A stretch of 64,000 nt of DNA, taken from the NCBI RefSeq assembly GCF_006363955.1, contig NZ_CP040948.1, forward strand, positions 2,108,001 to 2,172,000, given 5' to 3'. This document shows positions 37,918 through 45,863 of the stretch, piece by piece (positions within the stretch are counted from its first letter, which is position 1; every line of letters starts with the position of its first letter). The DNA is from Methylophilus medardicus (lineage in GTDB: Bacteria; Pseudomonadota; Gammaproteobacteria; Burkholderiales; Methylophilaceae). The notes under the pieces are model-generated. The model was given only the letters and a program-made list of their open reading frames with translations. It had not been told where the DNA came from and searched no databases. Made by a program: the position numbers and the translations under genes.

Positions 37918-39002
37918 AAAAAATGTTATTTTTAATGCTCTGGGCGCTCGGCCTGCATCAGGTTTACGCCGCCACAACCTTGCCGTTGAGCGCCAGCCAA
38001 CTCAAACAAATGCAAGTGCAATGGGGACATCTGCAAGTCGAATCCAGCGGCTTGTCTGCACGTTACCCGGCAGAAGTGGTTCTCCCCCCAACGCAAACAC
38101 GTGTCGTGACTGCGCCCCAGGGCGGGCTTATCACCAAGCTGTCTGTCAGTGTGGGCGATACCGTAAAGCAAGGCCAAGTGATCGGCCAGTTGAGCAGCCC
38201 TGATCTGGTCTCGCTACAAAGCCAATATTTACAAGTTGAAACACAGGCCAGATTGCATGCACAAGCACTGCAAAGAGACCAAGCTTTGTTTAAGGATGGC
38301 ATTATTGCGCAACGCCGACTGCAAGAAACACAAAGCGCTCATGAAACCAGCCAGGCCATGATGGCCGAGCGACAACAAACGCTCAAATTGGCAGGCATGA
38401 GTGAGGCGCACATCCAGCAACTGGCGCAAAAACGTACCATGCAAAACGGCATCGCCATTGTTGCACCAATCAGTGGACAAATCATGTTGCAACAACAGTC
38501 GGTCGGCGCCCGCGTCGATATGGCAATGCCGATTTTCACCATCAGCAACCCGAATCCTTTATGGCTGATGATACAAGTGCCCATGCAACAAGCACAACGC
38601 CTCTCCCCCGGCAGCGCCGTGTATTTACCTAAGTCGGGGCTGAGTGCGAAGGTGGAGACGGTGTTGCGACAGTTAAACAAAAACAATCAAACCACCCAAG
38701 TCCGCGCCTCTATTCGTGCAGGCACTGAGCAATTGTCGGTGGGGCAAATTGTGGAGGTTGCGCTGGTTGAAACGAGCAAAGCGCAGCGCTTTATTGTCCC
38801 CAGACAAGCCGTGGCGAGACAAGGCGAGCAAGCGGTGATTTTTGTCCAACAAGGTCAGGCCGTGGCGGTCATCCCAGTCAGAGTGACGTTAGAGCAAGCG
38901 CAGCAACTGAGCATACAAGCTAACTTGCGCGGCGATGAGGTAGTCGCCATCGAAGGTATCGCCGCCTTAAAAGGCCACTGGCTTGGCTTAGGTGGAGAGT
39001 AA
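37914..39002 (+). CDS. czcB: efflux membrane-fusion protein, CzcB type
   Basis: The adaptor links the inner-membrane pump to the outer channel. With ATG at 37914 it has 362 residues: signal peptide (1-20), a lipoyl/barrel-sandwich domain (VTAPQGGLITKLSVSVGDTV ... GIAIVAPISGQIM) split by a helical hairpin at about 100-155, and a beta-barrel domain. There is no N-terminal His- or Met-rich extension as seen in some Czc and Cus adaptors. Confidence 0.9.
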   Translation: MKKMLFLMLWALGLHQVYAATTLPLSASQLKQMQVQWGHLQVESSGLSARYPAEVVLPPTQTRVVTAPQGGLITKLSVSVGDTVKQGQVIGQLSSPDLVSLQSQYLQVETQARLHAQALQRDQALFKDGIIAQRRLQETQSAHETSQAMMAERQQTLKLAGMSEAHIQQLAQKRTMQNGIAIVAPISGQIMLQQQSVGARVDMAMPIFTISNPNPLWLMIQVPMQQAQRLSPGSAVYLPKSGLSAKVETVLRQLNKNNQTTQVRASIRAGTEQLSVGQIVEVALVETSKAQRFIVPRQAVARQGEQAVIFVQQGQAVAVIPVRVTLEQAQQLSIQANLRGDEVVAIEGIAALKGHWLGLGGE

Positions 39003-39005
39003 AGC

Positions 39006-42000
39006 ATGCTAGATTGGTTAATTACCGTCTCACTCAAACAACGCTTATTAGTGTGCGTGTGTGCTATTGGTTTATTGTTTGCTGGCTGGACCGCCTATCA
39101 AATCATCCCGATTGATGCCTTCCCCGATGTGTCATCCACCCAGGTAAAAATCATCATCAAAGCCCCGGGCATGACACCAGAAGAGGTCGAGGCAAGAATC
39201 ACCGCACCCATTGAGGTGGAGATGCTAGGGATTCCCAAACAAACCAGTTTGCGCGCGGTGGCGAAATATGCGCTCACCGATATCACCATCGACTTTGAAG
39301 ATGGTACGGATATCTACTGGGCGCGTCAGCAAGTCACCGAGCGTCTCAATAACGCCATGCCAAATTTGCCGGCCGATATTTCAGGCGGCATTGCGCCGAT
39401 GACCACCCCCTTGGGTGAGATGTTTATGTTCACCATTGAATCAGATACCCTCAGCCTGCAAGAAAAGCGCTCGTTGCTTGATTGGGTGATCCGACCACGG
39501 TTGCGTACGGTGCCCGGTGTGGCCGACGTTAATGCACTGGGAGGGCTGGTTCGCAGTTTTGAAATCGTGCCAGACAACGCCAAGTTGCAAGCCCGAGGAC
39601 TGGCGCTGAGCACCTTGCAACAAGCCATTAGCGATAATAATCACAATGATGGCGCGGGCCGCCTGCGAGATGGAGAAGCTTCATTACTGGTGCGTGCGGA
39701 GGGTGCGTTCAAAACATTGGAGGATGTCCGTGATACGGTGCTCAAAGGTGATCTGGGCAGTCCGATACGCATTGGAGATGTGGCTGAGGTGCGCATTGGC
39801 GAGCTGACGCGCTATGGCGCAGTCAGCCGTAACGGGCAAGGCGAAGCCGTAGAAGGGCTAGTGCTAGGGCTGCGGGGGGCCAACGCCAGACAAGTGGTTG
39901 AAGGCGTGCGTGCCAAGCTGGAGGAAATGGCGCCAGCGCTACCTGAAGGTGTCAAGATTGAGGTGTTTTATGATCGCGGCAACTTGGTTGAGCACGCCGT
40001 GCATACGGTGAATCAAGCCTTGCTAGAAGCCGTGGTGCTGGTATTCATTTTATTGGTGCTGTTTTTAGGCAATCTACGCGCTGCGCTCACGGTCGCCTGC
40101 GCACTACCATTGTCTATGCTGGCGACGTTCTGGCTGATGTATCAATATGGCATGTCCGCTAATTTGATGTCACTGGGTGGGTTAGCCATTGCCATTGGCA
40201 TGCTGGTGGACTCGGCGGTGGTCGTGGTTGAAAACATTGTCGACCATTTGGCACACACGCAAGCAGCAGAGTCCCCCAACAAACGCACGATTATCCTATC
40301 GGCCATGCGCGAAGTCACAGTGCCTGTCACCGCCGGTATCGTCATTATCATTACCGTCTTTTTGCCCCTGCTGACCCTGCAAGGGCTAGAGGGCAAACTG
40401 TTTGCCCCCGTCGCACTCAGTATTATGTTTGCATTGGGCGCGTCATTGCTACTGTCGCTCACCATTATCCCGGTCCTCGCGTCTTTTCTTATTCAAGCGC
40501 AGAGTAGCGAAGATCCTTGGCTGATCCGCCACTTGAATCGGTGGTATGCCAGCGCGCTAGCAAGTGCCATGCATCACAAACGGAGCGTAGTCGTGGCCGC
40601 CATGGTGTTGCTATTGTTAACCGCGGTTGTGTATCCGCGCATTGGCAAAACCTTTATGCCCACCATGGATGAAGGCGATGTGATCATTGGCACCGAAAAA
40701 CTCCCCTCTATCTCGCTACAGCAAAGCGTTGCTACCGACAGCCATTTGCAAAAAATCTTGCTGCAACAAGTCGCAGAAATCCAAGGCGTCTACTCCAGAG
40801 CGGGCTCGGACGAGTTGGGACTGGACCCGATGGGCATCAACCAGACCGATAATTTTCTGGTGCTTAAACCCCGCGAACAATGGCAAGTGGCTGACAAAGC
40901 CAGCCTGATTGAGAAATTGCGTAACGTCATGCAGGGCATTCCCGGGCTGGACTACAACTTTACGCAACCGATTGAGATGCGCGTCAACGAGATGATTTTG
41001 GGCGTACGAGGCGATTTGGCCTTGAAGATTTTCGGCACCGATCTCAATGTGTTGAATCAAAAAGCGCAGCAAATCATTCAGGTGCTGGAGACTGTGCCCG
41101 GCAACCAAGACGTTTACACGCCGCAAAATAGTGGTGTGCAATATCTGCAAATCAAGATAGATCGTGTGGCTGCTGGTAGGCTTGGGCTGAGTGTGACGGA
41201 AATCAACACCCTGTTGCAAAGCCAACTCGAAGGCAAACTACTGGGCATTGTGCTTGAGGGCAACCGTCGCACACCGATCTTACTGCGCGGCAGTCAGGTC
41301 GTGCGCGAATCCGCGTCTGACTTTAGTCAACTGATGCTCGCCTTACCACAAGGGGGCACCGTGCCGCTCTCCAGCGTTGCAAGCATCGTGCGTGAGGAGG
41401 GGCCGGTTAAAATTGACCGTGAACGCGGTAATCGCATGGTCGTCGTCACGGCCAACGTCAAAGGTCGCGACCTAGTGAGTTTTGTCGAAGAAGCCAAACA
41501 AAGGGTTGCGCGAGAAGTCAAGTTGCCAGAGGGCTATTGGCTAAAATGGGGCGGACAATTCGAAAACCAGCAACGTGCCGCTGCGCGTCTGAGTATCGTC
41601 ATACCGATTGCGATTAGCCTGATCGCCCTGCTGCTATTCATGACGTTTGGCTCACTGCCCAAAGCACTGCTCATTTTGGCGAACATTCCATTCGCCATGA
41701 TCGGCGGAGTGTTTGCATTATGGTTATCGGGTGAATATCTGTCTGTGCCCGCCTCAGTCGGCTTCATCGCCCTATTAGGCATTGCCGTGCTCAATGGGGT
41801 GGTGATGGTCAGCCATTTTCAACAGTTGGCGGCACAAGGCATGGCCGCCAGCATGATTGCTTACGAAGGGGCAAAACGCCGATTGCGGCCAGTGTTGATG
41901 ACCGCCAGCATCACCGCATTTGGTCTGATTCCCTTATTATTTGCCAGCGGCCCCGGCGCAGAAATTCAACGGCCATTGGCCATTGTGGTGATTGGCGGAT

Positions 42001-42071
42001 TAATCACTGCCACGTGTTTGACCTTATTTGTGCTGCCGATTTTGTATCAGCACTTTTTTGGCAAAGATTAA
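39006..42071 (+). CDS. czcA: RND heavy-metal efflux pump, CzcA/CusA family
   Basis: This 1021-residue inner-membrane transporter takes metal from periplasm or cytoplasm and exports it with proton influx. It has twelve predicted membrane segments in two halves (VLVFILLVLFLGNLRAALTV starts TM2; the second half around ISLIALLLFMTFGSLPKALL), and two large periplasmic loops. TM4 reads AIGMLVDSAVVVVEN with D402 and E409; the first Asp of the CzcA motif (DFG) is Ala. The metal is therefore not assignable; Zn/Co/Cd-type and Cu/Ag-type pumps both remain open. Confidence 0.93.
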   Translation: MLDWLITVSLKQRLLVCVCAIGLLFAGWTAYQIIPIDAFPDVSSTQVKIIIKAPGMTPEEVEARITAPIEVEMLGIPKQTSLRAVAKYALTDITIDFEDGTDIYWARQQVTERLNNAMPNLPADISGGIAPMTTPLGEMFMFTIESDTLSLQEKRSLLDWVIRPRLRTVPGVADVNALGGLVRSFEIVPDNAKLQARGLALSTLQQAISDNNHNDGAGRLRDGEASLLVRAEGAFKTLEDVRDTVLKGDLGSPIRIGDVAEVRIGELTRYGAVSRNGQGEAVEGLVLGLRGANARQVVEGVRAKLEEMAPALPEGVKIEVFYDRGNLVEHAVHTVNQALLEAVVLVFILLVLFLGNLRAALTVACALPLSMLATFWLMYQYGMSANLMSLGGLAIAIGMLVDSAVVVVENIVDHLAHTQAAESPNKRTIILSAMREVTVPVTAGIVIIITVFLPLLTLQGLEGKLFAPVALSIMFALGASLLLSLTIIPVLASFLIQAQSSEDPWLIRHLNRWYASALASAMHHKRSVVVAAMVLLLLTAVVYPRIGKTFMPTMDEGDVIIGTEKLPSISLQQSVATDSHLQKILLQQVAEIQGVYSRAGSDELGLDPMGINQTDNFLVLKPREQWQVADKASLIEKLRNVMQGIPGLDYNFTQPIEMRVNEMILGVRGDLALKIFGTDLNVLNQKAQQIIQVLETVPGNQDVYTPQNSGVQYLQIKIDRVAAGRLGLSVTEINTLLQSQLEGKLLGIVLEGNRRTPILLRGSQVVRESASDFSQLMLALPQGGTVPLSSVASIVREEGPVKIDRERGNRMVVVTANVKGRDLVSFVEEAKQRVAREVKLPEGYWLKWGGQFENQQRAAARLSIVIPIAISLIALLLFMTFGSLPKALLILANIPFAMIGGVFALWLSGEYLSVPASVGFIALLGIAVLNGVVMVSHFQQLAAQGMAASMIAYEGAKRRLRPVLMTASITAFGLIPLLFASGPGAEIQRPLAIVVIGGLITATCLTLFVLPILYQHFFGKD

Positions 42072-42079
42072 AGTTGAGT

Positions 42080-42100
42080 TGGCCGCTTAAGCAGCGGCCA
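42080..42100. terminator. hairpin between convergent czcA and lnt
   Basis: An 8-bp GC-rich stem (TGGCCGCT 42080-42087 with AGCGGCCA 42093-42100, loop TAAGC) lies 9 bp after czcA and 4 bp before the lnt stop on the other strand. There is no strong T-run, so termination efficiency is uncertain. Confidence 0.6.
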
Positions 42101-42104
42101 GCAA

Positions 42105-43607
42105 TCACCTTAAAATAATGCCTTTAAAAAATTGCCTAAAATAGAGGCCTAACAGGCCAGCCACACTCAACAGCAAAAATGCACCATTGCCCCAGCAAAC
42201 GTAAGGGGTCTGCCCACGATAACTTTGCGCTTCTCCAGCAAGAATCACCGCCTCATCGTGCGGGGCATGTTGGAGCACCTGTCCATTTTTATCAATGATG
42301 GCGGTCGCGCCAGTATTGGTGCTGCGCAACACCATACGCCCGGTTTCTATCGCACGCACTTGGCTAAACTGCATGTGCTGATCAGCAGCAAACGATTGCC
42401 CATACCATGCATCGTTGCTGAGATTCACCAACAACTCGGCTTGCGGCAATTGCTGTGCAATTTCGTCACCAAATACATCCTCATAGCAGATGTTGACCCC
42501 AATTTTTTGCCCAGCAATCAACAAAGGTTGTTTAGAGAGCCCTCGCGACAAATCACTGAGCGGCATGTGCAGCCAATCGCGATAAATCCAACCAAAAACA
42601 CTTTTAAGCGGAATATACTCGCCAAACGGCACCAGATGGCTTTTGGCATAAGATTGCGTCGGTGAGATGCCCAAACTGATGGCACTATTAAAGTACTCGC
42701 CAGGCTTCGCCTCGACGACACCGACCAAGAGATCGCCTTGCTGGTCCAGCGCATGTTGTCTCAGCGCATCCAGATAAGCCGGATCGACTTGTTCTAACAG
42801 AACGGGCAATGCGGTTTCTGGCAACACAATTAAAGTGGCCTGTGCTTGGCGCACCATCTGCAAATACTGGCGCATGGTCTGCTCAGCATGCGTAGGCGAC
42901 CATTTCACTGTTTGGCTGATATTCCCTTGCACAAGCGCGACCCTGATCGGTTGCCCAACCGCTTGCGTCCAAGGTATCTGGGTGAAAGCGCTCCCCCCTA
43001 GCAACAGCCCAGCGATAAACGGGATTGATTGCCTGCGCTTGGCTTGCCCCGTTAGCATAAAGAGGCTTGCTGCCAACAACATCACCAAGGCAGATACGCC
43101 ATACACCCCCACCAGCGGCAGAAAGCCAGCCAATGGACTGTCAGGCGCCTGACTGTAGCCCAGTGTCAGCCACGGAAAACCGGTAAAAATCCAGCTACGC
43201 ACCCAGTCGGATAAAGCCCACAGCATGGGCGCGCTGAGCATTACAGTGCCTAACCGTTTGGCAAGATAGCCGGCGCCTGCTGGAAACAGCGCCATAAACG
43301 CACACAGACAAAACGTGCAAAACCCGGCAAACCACCATGGCATGCCGCCAAAGGTATGCAGGCTGATATAGATCCAGTAAATGCCAACACTGTATAACCC
43401 TAATCCAAAAGCCATGCCAAGCTGGAACACTTGTGCTGGCGTGCGTGCTTGCTGCCATAAGCCAAGCAGCGCCGCCAATGTCAGCCAAGGGAGCCAAAAC
43501 AGGTAATAAGGGGCAAAACCAAGCACCGTCAGCGCACCCAGCAACAGCGCCAGCCCTAAGCGATAGCCAAACGCTAAGCGCGCCACCCTTTCAAGCCACG
43601 CAGTCAA
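42105..43607 (-). CDS. lnt: apolipoprotein N-acyltransferase Lnt
   Basis: Lnt adds the third acyl chain to the N-terminal Cys of lipoproteins at the periplasmic face. About 500 residues: six to eight membrane helices in the first 200, then a nitrilase domain with Glu in VLPETALPVLL, Lys in KSHLVPFGEYIPL and Cys in VNICYEDVFG. No ATG fits the usual N terminus. I propose the TTG at 43607, which overlaps the upstream stop as TTGA and has GAAAGG before it; an ATG at 43694 would overlap the previous gene by 91 bases. Confidence 0.93.
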   Translation of the reverse strand: MTAWLERVARLAFGYRLGLALLLGALTVLGFAPYYLFWLPWLTLAALLGLWQQARTPAQVFQLGMAFGLGLYSVGIYWIYISLHTFGGMPWWFAGFCTFCLCAFMALFPAGAGYLAKRLGTVMLSAPMLWALSDWVRSWIFTGFPWLTLGYSQAPDSPLAGFLPLVGVYGVSALVMLLAASLFMLTGQAKRRQSIPFIAGLLLGGSAFTQIPWTQAVGQPIRVALVQGNISQTVKWSPTHAEQTMRQYLQMVRQAQATLIVLPETALPVLLEQVDPAYLDALRQHALDQQGDLLVGVVEAKPGEYFNSAISLGISPTQSYAKSHLVPFGEYIPLKSVFGWIYRDWLHMPLSDLSRGLSKQPLLIAGQKIGVNICYEDVFGDEIAQQLPQAELLVNLSNDAWYGQSFAADQHMQFSQVRAIETGRMVLRSTNTGATAIIDKNGQVLQHAPHDEAVILAGEAQSYRGQTPYVCWGNGAFLLLSVAGLLGLYFRQFFKGIILR

Positions 43608-44449
43608 TGCATGCCTTTCAACAAGCCTTTCACCGGCTGAATATCGGCCATGGCTAACCAAGCAGAAAAATCCGCAGATTGCATCACTTGCCATTCAATC
43701 ATTCTGGCGATTGCAATTGGATCTTCAGGGTCAATCAACTGTGTGGGTCGCGCCGGATGGCACATGAGTACCGGCGGCAGTGCATGTTCAGCGCTGGGGG
43801 GCACTTGTTTGAGTTGTCGCGCCCAATGCAACCAGCGTGCTTGATACGCCGCTGCATCGCCCTCAAAATCGTAAACACCCAGCAATACCGGCGAAACACG
43901 AAAGCCTGCCGCAACGGCTAAATGCTGCAATGCGCGCGCGCCTAAATGATGAATAATACGGGCCTTGAGGCCACTCGCCAGCGGCGGGCTTGAGATGCGC
44001 AACCAAGGGCGCTGCTCAGTGGGTAAATGCCCATAACGATCTTGCATGGTGGCGACGAGTGCCTCGCGAATGATCGGCAATTGATGCACGTGTAGATGGC
44101 CATCGATATAGTCTGGCGGCGTTTGTACCGCTTGCTCAAAAGCATCCAGCTGCTGCTGAATATTGGTTTGCACGGCTTGCCGATTCAGCATGCCGCACAC
44201 ACTGCGCAACACCAATGCAGGATGAGAAGCGCGCATGGCTTGTGAAAAATGCGTAAAGTCAAGATGCACGCCAAAGTCTGCCTGCTGGCGCAATTGCGCA
44301 CTGAGCTGCTTGGCACTCTCAGGCCAGCGCGGGCTCAAGGTCATGCAGGAGGTCGCGCTCAATATCCCGCGCTCAATCAGCGTCAAAATGGCGTCATCAA
44401 TCGCCGCCGATTGTGCGTAATCATCGGCACAAATAATCACCTTAGCCAT
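43604..44449 (-). CDS. YdjC/ChbG-family carbohydrate deacetylase (HpnK/NaxD-like)
   Basis: The 281-residue protein has the YdjC fold: IICADDYAQSAAID with the two metal Asp, GVHLDFTHFSQ, and YIDGHLHVHQLP with further metal His. The family deacetylates N-acetyl sugars; NaxD of Francisella acts on undecaprenyl-phosphate-linked N-acetylgalactosamine. Here it follows a GtrA-like flippase and a GtrB-like GT2 enzyme, so a lipid-linked sugar is the best guess. HpnK, of the hopanoid cluster, belongs to the same family but its partner genes are not here. Confidence 0.85.
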   Translation of the reverse strand: MAKVIICADDYAQSAAIDDAILTLIERGILSATSCMTLSPRWPESAKQLSAQLRQQADFGVHLDFTHFSQAMRASHPALVLRSVCGMLNRQAVQTNIQQQLDAFEQAVQTPPDYIDGHLHVHQLPIIREALVATMQDRYGHLPTEQRPWLRISSPPLASGLKARIIHHLGARALQHLAVAAGFRVSPVLLGVYDFEGDAAAYQARWLHWARQLKQVPPSAEHALPPVLMCHPARPTQLIDPEDPIAIARMIEWQVMQSADFSAWLAMADIQPVKGLLKGMH

Positions 44450-44457
44450 AACACCTC

Positions 44458-44832
44458 TTAATCATGCTTAAAGGCCCAAAACCTGCTCAACAACCAAGTG
44501 CTCACCGCGACCAACACCATCACCATGCCCAGTACACACCAAAATGGCAGCGGCGTGTAGGTCAGCGCAAGCCACAACAGCACTTGATTGCCTAAAAACC
44601 CAAGCAGTGCCACCGCTAAGAACTTGAAAAAAGCGGCAACATGTGCGGCCTGCGTGCCTCGAAAAGACCAGTGGCGATGACCAATATAGCTGACCGGAAA
44701 GGCACATAAAAAACCCATCCAATTCGCACTGGTGGCTTGCCAGCCCAAGGCGTGGGCCAACAAGGCCACAATATAATGAACGGCTGCCGCCAGAGCGCCT
44801 ACGCTGACAAAACCTAATACCGAGGCGCGCAT
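44458..44832 (-). CDS. GtrA-like flippase, four-helix membrane protein
   Basis: The 124-residue protein has four membrane helices (FVSVGALAAAVHYIVALLAHA, FLCAFPVSYIGHRHWSF, ALLGFLGNQVLLWLALTYTP, MVLVAVSTWLLSRFW). The start is ATG at 44832, 7 bp after the GT2 stop; a longer frame overlaps that gene. GtrA proteins flip polyprenyl-phosphate sugars. It lies between the GT2 enzyme and the deacetylase in one operon. Confidence 0.88.
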   Translation of the reverse strand: MRASVLGFVSVGALAAAVHYIVALLAHALGWQATSANWMGFLCAFPVSYIGHRHWSFRGTQAAHVAAFFKFLAVALLGFLGNQVLLWLALTYTPLPFWCVLGMVMVLVAVSTWLLSRFWAFKHD

Positions 44833-44839
44833 GGAGCTC

Positions 44840-45817
44840 TCAAGACTGACGTCGCACAGTGGTTGGGGCAATCACCTCAGCCACAATGTAAGGGGGACGA
44901 CCTTTAACCTCGTCATAGACGCGCGCCAGATATTCGCCCAGCACGCCAATAAATAATAGCTGCACACCCGCAAAAAACATCATACTGGCCACCACCGTCG
45001 GCCAGCCGGGCACCGACTCATGAAAAAACAAGGCGTCGATGACCACGATGGTGCCATAAAAGAAAGCCAACAAGGCGAGTGTGGCCCCGGTTAAACTAGC
45101 CAAGCGCAGCGGTAACACTGAAAAACTGGTAATGCCTGTCCACGCCAACGCAATCAATTTGAGTTTTGAGTAGGCACTTTCACCATGCAAGCGCGGCAAT
45201 GGTGTGTAAGGAATCCCTATTGACTTATAACCGACCCAGGCATAAATGCCCTTCATGAAGCGGTTACGCTCAGGTAACGCACAAAGGGCATCGACCACGG
45301 CACGATTCATCAGACGAAAATCGCCGGCATCGCGCGGAATGTCAACATGGGTGCTGGCGCTCATCATGCGGTAAAACAGCCGTGAGCCCCACAATTTAAA
45401 AGACGACTCTTGCTCGCGGTCTTGGCGCACGGCGTAGACCATGTCATAGCCTTCACGCCACTTTTCCAACATGGTCACCATCAATTCGGAGGCATGCTGG
45501 CCATCGGCATCCATGCAGATCACCAGATCGCCTTTGGCATAACCCAAGCCAGCACTGATCGCGTTTTCTTTACCAAAATTGCGTGAGAACCTGACCAAGG
45601 TGACCTGATAGTCAGTCACCAGTGACTGCACCACCTGCGCGGTTTGATCTCGGCTGCCGTCGTCCACCACCACCATATCCCAGTAGGGGGACATCTGTTG
45701 CAACACGCCACGAATATTGTGGAGCGTATTGGCAATATTTTTTTCTTCGTTGTAGGCCGGCACCATGACCGTAATATGCGGTTGGGCGGTTGCACGATTG
45801 GATTCGACGGGGGTCAT
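44840..45817 (-). CDS. polyprenyl-phosphate glycosyltransferase, GT2 (GtrB-like)
   Basis: The 325-residue enzyme has the GT-A domain (VMVPAYNEEKNIANTL, VVVDDGSRDQTAQV, the DxD motif in ICMDADGQH, RDAGDFRLMNRAV) and two C-terminal membrane helices around 240-300, the DPM1/GtrB/ArnC layout. It probably loads a sugar from a nucleotide donor onto undecaprenyl phosphate at the cytoplasmic face. In Francisella FlmF2 is the equivalent in lipid A galactosamine transfer. The sugar is unknown. Confidence 0.9.
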   Translation of the reverse strand: MTPVESNRATAQPHITVMVPAYNEEKNIANTLHNIRGVLQQMSPYWDMVVVDDGSRDQTAQVVQSLVTDYQVTLVRFSRNFGKENAISAGLGYAKGDLVICMDADGQHASELMVTMLEKWREGYDMVYAVRQDREQESSFKLWGSRLFYRMMSASTHVDIPRDAGDFRLMNRAVVDALCALPERNRFMKGIYAWVGYKSIGIPYTPLPRLHGESAYSKLKLIALAWTGITSFSVLPLRLASLTGATLALLAFFYGTIVVIDALFFHESVPGWPTVVASMMFFAGVQLLFIGVLGEYLARVYDEVKGRPPYIVAEVIAPTTVRRQS

Positions 45818-45863
45818 GGCATCACGTTTGAAATTGGACTGTGCTTATTGTAGCGGATTGCCA

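Noticed and set aside
39006-42071. CusA-type Cu/Ag pump
   Set aside because: TM4 resembles CusA in lacking the first Asp, but the expected Met in the region RVNEMILGVRGD does not align with the CusA methionine cluster, and the adaptor has no Met-rich extension. I left the metal open.
36139-42071. Efflux operon as a separate integrase-driven island
   Set aside because: No integrase, tRNA, direct repeats or transposase border it in this window. Insertion into the gene run is inferred only from order.
43604-44449. HpnK of hopanoid synthesis
   Set aside because: The family fits, but no squalene-hopene cyclase or other hpn genes are near; the neighbours are lipid-linked sugar enzymes.
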